Below, piece by piece: positions 8,356-15,521 of a DNA stretch of 29,235 bases. Position numbers and translations under genes: made by a program. The stretch spans positions 1 to 29,235 of the forward strand of contig JASHQT010000164.1 of assembly GCA_030039005.1 (NCBI GenBank), written 5' to 3'. The notes under the pieces were generated by a model. It worked only from the letters and a program-made list of their open reading frames with translations. It did no database searches and was not told the DNA's origin. Source of the DNA: Bryobacteraceae bacterium (GTDB taxonomy: Bacteria > Acidobacteriota > Terriglobia > Bryobacterales > Bryobacteraceae). The stretch's first letter is position 1. The number at the start of each line of letters is the position of its first letter.

Positions 8356-9435
8356 ATGCGCTTCTTCGGCATTCCTTCGGTCCTATTCTTCACATCCTTG
8401 CTCTCGATTTACGCGCAGTCGCCGCGCACCCTTCAACCGGGAACCCTCCAACCGGGAACTCTCCAACCTGGCACCGTCCAGCCGGGCGCGATTCAGCCCG
8501 GATCAACACAGCCTGGGTCAACACAGCCCGGTGGCATTCAGCCCGACACCGCCCCACCGGCGAATCCCGATGAAGCCACCTTCTCCACCGAAGTGAAGGT
8601 GGTCAACGTTCTCGCAACGGTGCGGACCAAGTCCGGTCAACTGATCACGGACCTCGCGAAAGACGACTTTACGCTCACCGAAGACAAGCGCCCCCAGGAC
8701 ATTCGCTATTTCTCACGCGAAACGGACCTGCCCCTGACTATCGGCTTGCTGATCGACACCAGCTTGAGCCAGGGCAAAGTGCTGGACGCCGAGCGAACCG
8801 CGAGCTTCCGCTTCGTGGACCAAGTTCTGCGCGAAGGCAAGGATCAGGTGTTCATCACGCAATTCGACATGGCGGTGATGCTGCGGCAAAAGCCCACTTC
8901 GCGCCGGCAGGATTTAGAAGAATCGCTGCCCTACGTCGACACGCCCAGCAATGGCGAGCTCCAGTTGCAGCGTGGCGGCGGAACGTTGTTGTTCGATGCG
9001 GTGGTCGAAGCCTCGCGCGACGTGATGAGCAAGCTGGGCAACCGCAAGGCCCTCATCGTCATGTCCGACGGTGGCGACAACGGCAGCGATGAAACGCTAG
9101 CTTCGGCCATCGAGGCCGCCCAGCGCGCAGACACGCTGATCTATTCGATCCTGTTCGCCGATCCCACCTATTACGGCGGCTTCGGATCGCCGGAAGGCAA
9201 GGACGCCATGGAGCGTCTCGCCAAGCAGACCGGCGGCAGCTACTTCGAGGTATCGAAAAAGCAGAGCATCGGCCAAATTTTCGGCGTCATCGAACAGGAG
9301 CTGCGCGGCCAATATAATTTAGGGTTTGTTTCCGATCGGCCCGTCCGGATCTCCGAGTTCCGCGCGCTGCACTTAACCACCAAGCGCAAGGACCTAACCG
9401 TGGAAGCGCGAGAACGTTACTGGGCTCAGCGCTAG
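8356..9435 (+). CDS. acidobacterial VWFA-related secreted protein
   Basis: A 359-residue exported protein. Residues 1-20 are a signal peptide ending at YAQ. Residues 26-64 are eight copies of a QPG pentapeptide repeat, followed by a Pro-rich linker. The section from about 75 (FSTEVKVVNVLATVRTKSGQLITDL, DDFTLTEDKRPQDIRYF) is the conserved N-terminal part of the acidobacterial VWFA-related family. A von Willebrand A fold follows, with a complete metal-site motif DTSLS at 134-138 and IVMSDGGDN near 235-243. These proteins are abundant in Acidobacteriota and probably mediate metal-dependent adhesion or protein assembly outside the inner membrane. The last 42 bases overlap the convergent zinc-ribbon gene. 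It shares a 70-base upstream gap with the metalloprotease. Confidence 0.9.
   Translation: MRFFGIPSVLFFTSLLSIYAQSPRTLQPGTLQPGTLQPGTVQPGAIQPGSTQPGSTQPGGIQPDTAPPANPDEATFSTEVKVVNVLATVRTKSGQLITDLAKDDFTLTEDKRPQDIRYFSRETDLPLTIGLLIDTSLSQGKVLDAERTASFRFVDQVLREGKDQVFITQFDMAVMLRQKPTSRRQDLEESLPYVDTPSNGELQLQRGGGTLLFDAVVEASRDVMSKLGNRKALIVMSDGGDNGSDETLASAIEAAQRADTLIYSILFADPTYYGGFGSPEGKDAMERLAKQTGGSYFEVSKKQSIGQIFGVIEQELRGQYNLGFVSDRPVRISEFRALHLTTKRKDLTVEARERYWAQR
8431..8547 (+). repeat. 15-bp coding tandem repeat (QPG pentapeptides, about 8 copies)
   Basis: Just after the signal peptide of the VWFA protein the DNA repeats in 15-base units that encode LQPGT (three times), then VQPGA, IQPGS, TQPGS, TQPGG and a last partial IQPD. 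The first copies are nearly identical in DNA and the later ones diverged, which suggests recent expansion from the 5' side. The product is probably an extended spacer that lifts the VWFA domain away from the membrane or envelope. Confidence 0.9.
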
Positions 9436-9741
9436 GCGCTGCTGCCTCTGCGCGATCCGGTCCGATACGATTCGAGCAACGAACAGGACGCCGCCCAGCG
9501 TGGCGCCGATTGAGATCGGAATTTTATTGGGCGCAAGAATCGAGAACAACGTCAGCGCGATGGAGACCACGAAGAGCAGATTGCTGAACGGGGTCACCGG
9601 CGGCTTGGGTTTAGGGATGGTCGCTTTCGCTTCCTTCTTTCGCCACGCCCAGCCCTTCCTGCCCGGAACCGGCTCTCCGCAGATGTAGCAGTCCGAATCC
9701 ATTCTCGTGATCACGCTGTTGCATTCCTTGCATCGGGCCAT
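9394..9741 (-). CDS. small zinc-ribbon membrane protein (paralogue 2)
   Basis: A 115-residue protein starting MARCKECNS. It has two CxxC pairs (C4/C7 and C18/C21 in SDCYICGEPVP), a longer basic Lys/Pro linker (about 28-50), two hydrophobic helices (about 52-70 and 74-92) and a basic tail ending at residue 115. It is the paralogue of the protein at 4673-4945, with an extended linker and C-terminus. Its 3' end overlaps the convergent VWFA gene by 42 bases, so the two transcripts are complementary at their ends. The likely role is a membrane-tethered metal-binding protein; function unknown. Confidence 0.8.
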   Translation of the reverse strand: MARCKECNSVITRMDSDCYICGEPVPGRKGWAWRKKEAKATIPKPKPPVTPFSNLLFVVSIALTLFSILAPNKIPISIGATLGGVLFVARIVSDRIAQRQQRLALSPVTFSRFHG

Positions 9742-9891
9742 GGCCTATTGAAACCGGAAAGCGGGGACGTATCCATGGAGCGCCTGTACTTTTCCGGGAG
9801 TACCTTGGACCTGGAACGATCGGGCGGCGGCTTTACTTCCGCAATTTGGCGTTCAAATCTGAAGTGACGCTTTCCAGCTTGCGCGCCGCGT

Positions 9892-9921
9892 TTGTAACGA
9901 AAATACTAGTACCCGTATAGA
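9892..9921 (+). promoter_or_regulatory. possible sigma-70-type promoter for the glycosyltransferase gene
   Basis: TTGTAA (9892-9897) and TATAGA (9916-9921) are separated by 18 bases in an AT-rich part of the gap. Transcription would begin near 9928 and give a leader of roughly 115 bases that includes the 9990-10004 hairpin. Matched by eye only. Confidence 0.35.
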
Positions 9922-9989
9922 ACGAAAAGGTTGCCAGAGAGATTCCCTAATCTTTAGATAAATGCGATCCTATCGAAAGATTGCCTGAG

Positions 9990-10004
9990 CAACGGCTGCC
10001 GTTG
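9990..10004. repeat. short perfect hairpin in the leader of the glycosyltransferase gene
   Basis: CAACGG and CCGTTG pair perfectly around the loop CTG. No T-run follows, so it is not a classic terminator. It sits about 40 bases before the start codon and could influence translation. Confidence 0.4.
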
Positions 10005-10033
10005 AAATTCTTCGCCTAGAGTGCTGGCTCAGT

Positions 10034-10039
10034 GGAGGT
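10034..10039 (+). promoter_or_regulatory. ribosome binding site that decides the glycosyltransferase start
   Basis: GGAGGT lies 4 bases before the GTG at 10044. The alternative in-frame GTG at 10032 would place this strong Shine-Dalgarno sequence inside the coding region and has none of its own. Confidence 0.65.
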
Positions 10040-10043
10040 CCTC

Positions 10044-11228
10044 GTGGAATGGCATATCATCACGGGCGAATACCCGCCTGAATGGGGCGGTGTAAGCGAC
10101 TATACATATCGGATCGCTCAGGAACTTGGCAAAGTTGGCGACCAGGTGCACGTCTGGTCGCCCGCGCACTGTGGCGATAGAGTCGCCCCGGAGATGGCGG
10201 ATCTACATGCGTTGCCTCATGGATTTGGATGGCGCTGGCTGCGAGAACTCGACCGTGGACTCCGGCGCTTCGATGGCCCGCGCAATATCCTAATCCAGTA
10301 TGTCCCGCATATGTACGGCTGGAAGAGTATGAATCTCTCCTTCTGCTTATGGCTTTGCCGGCAACGTCAACACAACGTGCTGGTTATGTTTCACGAAGTC
10401 GCGTTTCCGTTTCGCTCGGGTCAACGTTTGCGGCACTCACTGCTCGCGTTCGTCCACCGAGCAATGGCGTGGGCCATTTTACGGCGTGTCCGGCATTCCT
10501 TCACCTCCACCGAAACATACCTGGCTTTGCTGGAACGCCTGGGTAGCCGCCGGTCGCAAGAAGTGAGTCTTCTCCGCATCTGCAGCAACATCCCCTTGGA
10601 GAGCGCCGCGATCGAGCGCTCCCGTGCGGCCGCGCGCGGAACGCCAGACCGCCACTTTACGGTTGGGATCTTCTCCAATTTCGGCTCGGAGCTTCGACGC
10701 GTGCTCGAACCGGCGCTGGCACGTCTGCTGGAGAATCCGCGGATCGAAGTGCTGTTGCTCGGTCCTGGGCAGTCGCTGCGCCAAACCATCGCTGAGCGGT
10801 GTCCCGATGCGGCCGGACGAATCCTTTCCACGGGCCAGTTGCGGGTTGCCAAGATCGCCGGCGAGGTGCACCGCTGCGATGCTCTTCTGCAGCTTTATCC
10901 GGACGGGGCGTCGGCCGCGCGCGGAACTTTGATCGCCGCCCTGGGATCGGGAATCCCGGTGGTGACCACGGCTGGACCGCTTACGGATCGCCTGCTGCTG
11001 GAGAGCCGCGCGCTGTTGTTTCCCGAGAGCACGCCCGGATCGATTTATGCTGCGATTGAACTGCTGCGTACCAATCCCGAGCTGGCGCATGAGCTAGCGG
11101 CGCGAGCGCTCCGTTTGTACCAGGAATCCTTCCATCCGGCGGTGATTGCTTCGAGCCTGCGCGACGTGCTGCGCACCTCGAACGCGGGCATCGCCTTGAC
11201 GGTGGAAGAGCCGGCGCTACAGGATTAA
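10044..11228 (+). CDS. GT-B glycosyltransferase, family 4-like
   Basis: About 394 residues. The N-terminus (WHIITGEYPPEWGGVSDYTYRIAQEL, then GDQVHVWSP) is the acceptor-side Rossmann fold with the glycine-rich loop typical of GT4 enzymes. The C-terminal half has the nucleotide-sugar domain: HFTVGIFSNFG, LLLGPG, and ALLQLYPDGASAARGTLIAALGSGIPVVTT. In that last block the usual acidic EGFG..E motif is replaced by PDGASAARGT, so the canonical donor-phosphate residues are not all present. It stands alone, with no neighbouring polysaccharide genes, and its acceptor is unknown. The start at GTG 10044 was chosen for its GGAGGT site. It may act on an envelope glycan or glycolipid. Confidence 0.8.
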   Translation: MEWHIITGEYPPEWGGVSDYTYRIAQELGKVGDQVHVWSPAHCGDRVAPEMADLHALPHGFGWRWLRELDRGLRRFDGPRNILIQYVPHMYGWKSMNLSFCLWLCRQRQHNVLVMFHEVAFPFRSGQRLRHSLLAFVHRAMAWAILRRVRHSFTSTETYLALLERLGSRRSQEVSLLRICSNIPLESAAIERSRAAARGTPDRHFTVGIFSNFGSELRRVLEPALARLLENPRIEVLLLGPGQSLRQTIAERCPDAAGRILSTGQLRVAKIAGEVHRCDALLQLYPDGASAARGTLIAALGSGIPVVTTAGPLTDRLLLESRALLFPESTPGSIYAAIELLRTNPELAHELAARALRLYQESFHPAVIASSLRDVLRTSNAGIALTVEEPALQD

Positions 11229-11348
11229 CCAGCTTCTACCGGCCCCGAAACAACCCGCCTGCCCAATCCCTAAAATAATCCTGATGCCTGAAAGCTACGG
11301 CTATCGGAAATTTCCTTTTCTCCTGGGTGCAGCCGGCCTGGCATTCCG

Positions 11349-12671
11349 TTAAGTGACCCTGGACACGTTGTCCGCGAACAGATTGCCGCGGTTCAGTAAC
11401 CACTGCGGATCCAAACGGCGTTTCACGTTTTTCATTGCTTCGATTTGCTCCGCCGAGTATTGCAGCGCGAGCAGGTGCGCCTTGCGCTTGCCCAGGCCAT
11501 GCTCGGCCGAAACGGTCCCACCGAGGCTGACGGCGTGCCGCGCGAAATCGAGCATCAACTCTTGGCCGCTCTCGAACTCGGCCTGCGATTTGGGCAGAAT
11601 ATTCACGTGCAGGTGCGCGTCGCCGATGTGCCCGAAGATCACGTAATCCAGCCCGCGCCCCACTAGTTCCGCGTGATAATACGCGAGCATCTCGCGATTG
11701 CGCTCCAGCGGCACCGCATAGTCCGACCCCAGTTTCAGAAATCCACGCCGCCGCATCGTATCGTTCACCAGTTCCGGGAGCGCGTGCCGGAAGCGGCGGA
11801 AACGCTCGCGATCCGCATCGCTGAACGCGAACCAGCTACTTTCGGGCGCACGCTCGTCCCAAAAATCGACATCGCCGGACTCCTGCTCGATCAGCAGCGC
11901 GGCGCGGGCCCGTGCGGGGATCTCCGAATGACGCGGGCGCATCAAATCGAGCGAACGGGAGTCGAAGTATTCAATCATCCGCAACCCCGGAATTCCTCGC
12001 CAGGCTTCCACTGCGTCTAACGCCGCGCCATCGCTGACAAAAAACACCACGCCTGTCAGCACATCGCGCGGCCGGGGCAGCAACTGCACCTCGGCTTCCG
12101 TCACGATTCCGAGCGTTCCTTCGCTGCCGCAAAACAGATCGATCCAGTCCATCCCCGGCGCGAGCGGATACCCGGCCGTATTCTTGGTGGTCTGGGGCAA
12201 AGGCAGCGCGGGAACATCGAAATCGATTTTGTCGCCGCGCCGGAATTCGCGGATTGTGCCATCCATCGTCGCCACGCGCAGCCGCAGAATGTGCCGACGC
12301 GTGCTGCCGTAGCGAAAGCTGCGCGATCCGCTGGCGTTGGTAGCGATGGTTCCGCCGATGCTCGCTGTGGTTTCGGTGGGATCGGGCGCGTAAAACTGGC
12401 TGCTGCCGGACGCCGCGGCCTGCAAGGCATCGAGTGAGACGCCGGGGCCGACAATCGCGCGGCCGGGACAAATTTCGAGCCGCCGAAATCTTTCCAGCGG
12501 CACGGCCCATCCGCTTTGCGGCACGCATCCGCCGGTCAATCCGGTGCGCGCGCCCACAAGCGTGATCGGCACCCGCTCGCCGATGATTTGGATCAGCTCC
12601 CCTTCCGACGCCGGCGAGACCAGCCTCTCCGCCGTCCCCTTAAACCCCGACGCGTCCTCCACCTCCACCAT
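11349..12671 (-). CDS. FAD-binding oxidase, GlcD/D-lactate dehydrogenase-like
   Basis: A 440-residue flavoprotein. The N-terminal FAD-binding fold shows PITLVGARTGLTGG (about 35-48) and APDPTETTASIGGTIATNASGSRSF (about 95-119), typical of the glycolate oxidase GlcD / D-2-hydroxyacid dehydrogenase group. The C-terminal cap carries GHIGDAHLHVNILP, with the histidines that bind metal or substrate, and the terminal SAEHGLGKRKAHLL. It should oxidise a D-2-hydroxyacid such as D-lactate or glycolate and pass electrons to quinone or another acceptor. The ATG at 12671 begins the conserved protein; the frame continues to 12818 through a repeat and into the rnj 3' end and is not believed. It lies 44 nt after the ribonuclease J stop and is probably co-transcribed. 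Confidence 0.88.
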   Translation of the reverse strand: MVEVEDASGFKGTAERLVSPASEGELIQIIGERVPITLVGARTGLTGGCVPQSGWAVPLERFRRLEICPGRAIVGPGVSLDALQAAASGSSQFYAPDPTETTASIGGTIATNASGSRSFRYGSTRRHILRLRVATMDGTIREFRRGDKIDFDVPALPLPQTTKNTAGYPLAPGMDWIDLFCGSEGTLGIVTEAEVQLLPRPRDVLTGVVFFVSDGAALDAVEAWRGIPGLRMIEYFDSRSLDLMRPRHSEIPARARAALLIEQESGDVDFWDERAPESSWFAFSDADRERFRRFRHALPELVNDTMRRRGFLKLGSDYAVPLERNREMLAYYHAELVGRGLDYVIFGHIGDAHLHVNILPKSQAEFESGQELMLDFARHAVSLGGTVSAEHGLGKRKAHLLALQYSAEQIEAMKNVKRRLDPQWLLNRGNLFADNVSRVT

Positions 12672-12710
12672 TCCTCGTCTTCCCTGTCTTCCTTGTATCC
12701 CCCGTATTCC
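12672..12710 (-). repeat. degenerate 9-bp purine-rich tandem repeat between rnj and the FAD oxidase
   Basis: On the minus strand the gap reads as successive 9-base units: GGAATACGG, GGGATACAA, GGAAGACAG, GGAAGACGA, then GGA leading into ATGGTGGAG. The units run up to the start codon, and several contain a GGA/GGAAG core that can act as ribosome binding site. Because the period is a multiple of three, the reading frame stays open through it with a Gly-x-x pattern. Confidence 0.5.
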
Positions 12711-12715
12711 TGTCC

Positions 12716-14386
12716 TCAGACCTCCAAAATGACAGGCATGATCAATGGTCGCCGCGAAGTCTCTTTGTTGAGGAATCGTCTGAGGTCTGCCCGAATCTTC
12801 TCCTGCATCACGCCCCAATCGGTGCGCTCCTCCTCGCTCGACGATTCCAGCGTCCGCGCCACCACCCGCCGCGCCTCTTGCATCAGCTCGGAGCCGTCCT
12901 CGAACGACATAAATCCGCGGCTGACGATTTCGGGCAGCGTCTCCGTGCGCCCCGAGTTTTTGCTGATCGCGATGATCGGCAGAACGAACCCGTCTTCAGA
13001 AAGATGGCGCCGGTCGCGAATCACGATGTCCTCAACCACTTCGTCGATGGTTCCCGAATCGATGCACACGCGTCCCACCGGCACCTTCTCGCCCCGCCGC
13101 GCGCCCGCGCGATCAAGCTCCAGCGTTTCGCCGCTTTCGAGCGTGAAAGTGTCTTCGAGTCCCGCCCCGCGCAGATGCGAAGCGAGCGCCGCGTGCTTGG
13201 CCATTTGCCGGTACTCGCCGTGAATCGGAAGGAAATAGCGCGGCCGAAGCAGATTCAACACCAGCCGCAGTTCTTCGATGCTGGCGTGCCCAGACACGTG
13301 TACCGGCGGATTCATGCTGCCGTACACCACGTCCGCACCGCGTTTCGCGAAGTGGTTGATCATCCGGTAAATGCCTTTTTCATTCCCGGGAATGATGCGC
13401 GCGCTCAGCACCACGGTGTCGCCGCGCTCCACCGAAAGATTCTTGTGATTGTCCACCGCGATGCGCGACAGCGCCGACATCGGCTCGCCCTGCGTGCCCG
13501 AGGCCACCACTACCACTTTGCTCGGATCGGCCTGCATGATATCCTGCGGCCGCAGCAGAATTCCGTCGGGCAGGTGAAGCAATCCTAGCGAGTGCGCGAT
13601 TTCGGTGACGTTGTTCATGCTGCGCCCGACAAACGCCACCTTGCGCCCGTACTCGGCCGCGACGTCCAGGATCTGTTGCAACCGGTGAATGGATGAACTG
13701 AAGCATGAGATCACCAGCCGCCGCTCAGCGCGATAGAACAGCTCGTCCAGCCGCGGCCGCACCGCGCGTTCGCTTTCGGTGTAACCGGGCCGGTCGACGT
13801 TGGTCGAATCCGACATCAGCAACAACACACCGCGCTTGCCGTATTCGGCGAGGGTATGCAAGTCGAAAAGCTCGTTATCGGTGGGCGTGGGATCCACCTT
13901 GAAATCGCCTGTGTGCACGATTACGCCAAGCGGCGTCGTGATCGCCAGCGCGAGCGAGCTGACAATGGAGTGCGTCACATGCACGAACTCGATGGTGAAC
14001 GGGCCGATGGCGATGCGCTCGCCCGGCTTCACCGTGTGAAGCTTGGCTTGGTCGGCCATCCCGTGTTCTTCCAGGCGCCGCTCTACCATCGCCAGCGTGA
14101 AGGCCGCGCTGTACACCGGCACGTTGATCTCGCTCAGCAGGAACGGCACCGCGCCGATGTGATCCTCGTGGCCGTGCGTCAGGATCAGCGCGCGCACCAT
14201 TTCGCGGTGCTGTTCCAGATAGGAAAAATCCGGCGTCACGATGTCCACGCCCAACAGTTCGGCATCCGGAAACATCATGCCCGCATCGATGACGATGATG
14301 TCGTCGCCGTAGCGGATGGCCATGGAATTCATCCCGAACTCGCCCAAACCGCCGAGCGGGATCACTTGCAGCTTCAGATCGGACAT
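12716..14386 (-). CDS. rnj: ribonuclease J
   Basis: A 556-residue metallo-beta-lactamase/beta-CASP nuclease. The metal motif HGHEDH is at 71-76, with further ligands H139 (HVTH), D161 (HTGD) and the later HVSGH motif of the beta-CASP domain. The N-terminus KLQVIPLGGLGEFGMNSMAI is the RNase J signature and the length matches the family (about 550). RNase J has 5'-3' exonuclease and endonuclease activity on RNA and acts in mRNA decay and rRNA maturation in the cytoplasm. Its C-terminal region is complete. Upstream, TAACCT lies 9 bases before the ATG and no clear Shine-Dalgarno sequence is visible. It is followed on the same strand by the FAD oxidase. Confidence 0.95.
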   Translation of the reverse strand: MSDLKLQVIPLGGLGEFGMNSMAIRYGDDIIVIDAGMMFPDAELLGVDIVTPDFSYLEQHREMVRALILTHGHEDHIGAVPFLLSEINVPVYSAAFTLAMVERRLEEHGMADQAKLHTVKPGERIAIGPFTIEFVHVTHSIVSSLALAITTPLGVIVHTGDFKVDPTPTDNELFDLHTLAEYGKRGVLLLMSDSTNVDRPGYTESERAVRPRLDELFYRAERRLVISCFSSSIHRLQQILDVAAEYGRKVAFVGRSMNNVTEIAHSLGLLHLPDGILLRPQDIMQADPSKVVVVASGTQGEPMSALSRIAVDNHKNLSVERGDTVVLSARIIPGNEKGIYRMINHFAKRGADVVYGSMNPPVHVSGHASIEELRLVLNLLRPRYFLPIHGEYRQMAKHAALASHLRGAGLEDTFTLESGETLELDRAGARRGEKVPVGRVCIDSGTIDEVVEDIVIRDRRHLSEDGFVLPIIAISKNSGRTETLPEIVSRGFMSFEDGSELMQEARRVVARTLESSSEEERTDWGVMQEKIRADLRRFLNKETSRRPLIMPVILEV

Positions 14387-14404
14387 GTAAGTTTCAGGTT
14401 AGCA

Positions 14405-14472
14405 GGGGGTTGGGCTCGCTGTGCTCTACCTTAGGGTTGGCTCGCTGCGCTCGCCGGGACTGGGGACTGGGG
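14405..14472. repeat. intergenic imperfect direct repeat and ACTGGGG tandem
   Basis: The gap between rnj and the esterase holds GGGTTGGGCTCGCTGTGCTC (14407-14426) and a near copy GGGTTGGCTCGCTGCGCTC (14434-14452). The motif ACTGGGG then occurs twice in tandem (14459-14472). A related sequence in opposite orientation lies on the other side of the esterase gene at 15444-15468. It resembles short dispersed intergenic repeats rather than a regulatory site. Confidence 0.5.
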
Positions 14473-14509
14473 TTCCTGGCACGGCTCTCATCCGTCAGGA
14501 TCGTATATT

Positions 14510-15382
14510 TCACCGCAAATGCTTCAGTAAGCTGTCGAATAGGCTTGGCACTTGCCGGTTCCACTGATTCCAATCGTGGCCGCCGGGCACAACGTGGAAT
14601 TCGTACCGCAGTCCGCGACGCGCCAGACCGGCGGCAAAGGCGCGGTTAGGCGCCAACAAGCTCTCGCTTGCGCCGCAGGTGAGAAACAAGTAGGGCGACT
14701 CCGCGACGGACACGGATCGCGCGATTAGAAAAGGGTCGCGCGCTTGCCGCGCGTCGCTGTTCCATGGCCCGAAGATCGATTCGAAGGCCCGCGACTGCCC
14801 GACACGCCTGATCGAAAACGGACGGCGCGCGACATCAATTGCGGGGCTCAGCCCTCCGGCGAATGCGAATAAGTCGGGATGCCTGAGTCCGATCGTGATT
14901 GCTCCAAATCCGCCCATCGACACACCGGCAATAGCGCGATTTTCGCGCCCGGATGCTATCGGAAACCTCGCCTCTGCGTCCGCAGTTAAATCTTTCGTGA
15001 TGTAGTCCTCGTATTTATCCGCCGGAAGCTTCACCGAATTCGTATAGTACGAATAGTCGCCCTCCGGCATGATCAGGATCAATCCGTGCTTGGCGAAGTT
15101 TGCTACATCCGAGTAATTCGACCAATCGCGAAAGTTCCCTCCGCCTCCGTGCAACAGGTACACCGCCGGAAGCCGTACGCCGGAAGGAATGGACGAAGGA
15201 AGAATAACCCGGTATTGCATGCTGCGACCCAGCGCCGCACTCTGGAACACTACGTCCTTTAAAGCGACTTGGGCGTTAATGCGAGGACGATCTGGCGCGT
15301 CGGCCTGCTTATGACCGCACCCGGCTAGGAAGACCACCACAATGCCGGCAAAACACCCGAGCCACCTTCCGGTGGGATTCAT
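14510..15382 (-). CDS. lipoprotein alpha/beta-hydrolase esterase (esterase D / tributyrin esterase-like)
   Basis: A 290-residue protein. The N-terminus is a lipoprotein signal with lipobox LAGC (C22), so it should be lipid-anchored after export. The hydrolase fold shows the oxyanion loop HGGGG (78-82), nucleophile S155 in GVSMGG and catalytic H269 in GGHDW; D234-250 region follows strand FLTCGASES. The fold is that of putative esterase/S-formylglutathione hydrolase-type enzymes that cleave short acyl esters. I chose ATG 15382 because it begins the signal peptide; the frame runs on to 15781 but that part is antisense to the M20 gene. A TATGAT lies 6 bases before the ATG and no Shine-Dalgarno sequence is visible, so the message may be leaderless. 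Confidence 0.85.
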   Translation of the reverse strand: MNPTGRWLGCFAGIVVVFLAGCGHKQADAPDRPRINAQVALKDVVFQSAALGRSMQYRVILPSSIPSGVRLPAVYLLHGGGGNFRDWSNYSDVANFAKHGLILIMPEGDYSYYTNSVKLPADKYEDYITKDLTADAEARFPIASGRENRAIAGVSMGGFGAITIGLRHPDLFAFAGGLSPAIDVARRPFSIRRVGQSRAFESIFGPWNSDARQARDPFLIARSVSVAESPYLFLTCGASESLLAPNRAFAAGLARRGLRYEFHVVPGGHDWNQWNRQVPSLFDSLLKHLR

Positions 15383-15388
15383 GGTCCG

Positions 15389-15394
15389 ATCATA
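15389..15394 (-). promoter_or_regulatory. -10-like TATGAT, 6 nt before the esterase ATG
   Basis: Read on the minus strand, TATGAT is followed by six bases and then the ATG at 15382. The distance would put the transcription start at or next to the start codon. No good -35 hexamer is visible 16-18 bases upstream. Confidence 0.4.
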
Positions 15395-15443
15395 GACCAA
15401 GCCGGATTTGTGGGCACTTCGGGTAAACGGCCACCGCGCCTCG

Positions 15444-15468
15444 CCCCCAGTCCCCGATCCCCCCCAGT
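15444..15468. repeat. inverted relative of the ACTGGGG repeat
   Basis: The plus strand reads C-runs broken by AGT and GAT (CCCCAGTCCCCGATCCC...CCAGT). Its reverse complement contains ACTGGGG and GGGGACTGGGG, as at 14457-14472. The two copies flank the esterase gene in opposite orientation. Confidence 0.45.
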
Positions 15469-15521
15469 AGCGCGTCCCGGCAGCGCGCATGCACGCCGCC
15501 CGCGGCACGCTAAACTGACAT

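Larger units (their letters stand above)
9742..10043. other. intergenic region between divergent genes
   Basis: About 300 bases separate the zinc-ribbon start (minus) from the glycosyltransferase start (plus). The stretch is clearly more AT-rich than the neighbouring genes. It holds an inverted repeat GTACT-N8-AGTAC at 9786-9803 near the zinc-ribbon start, two copies of AACGAAAA 25 bases apart (9896 and 9921), a possible plus-strand promoter (9892-9921) and a hairpin CAACGG-CTG-CCGTTG at 9990-10004. I see no convincing open reading frame or RNA gene in it. Confidence 0.6.

Noticed and set aside
12672..12818. N-terminal extension of the FAD oxidase
   Set aside because: The extra 49 residues come from the 9-base repeat and the rnj 3' end and do not resemble the family's N-terminus.
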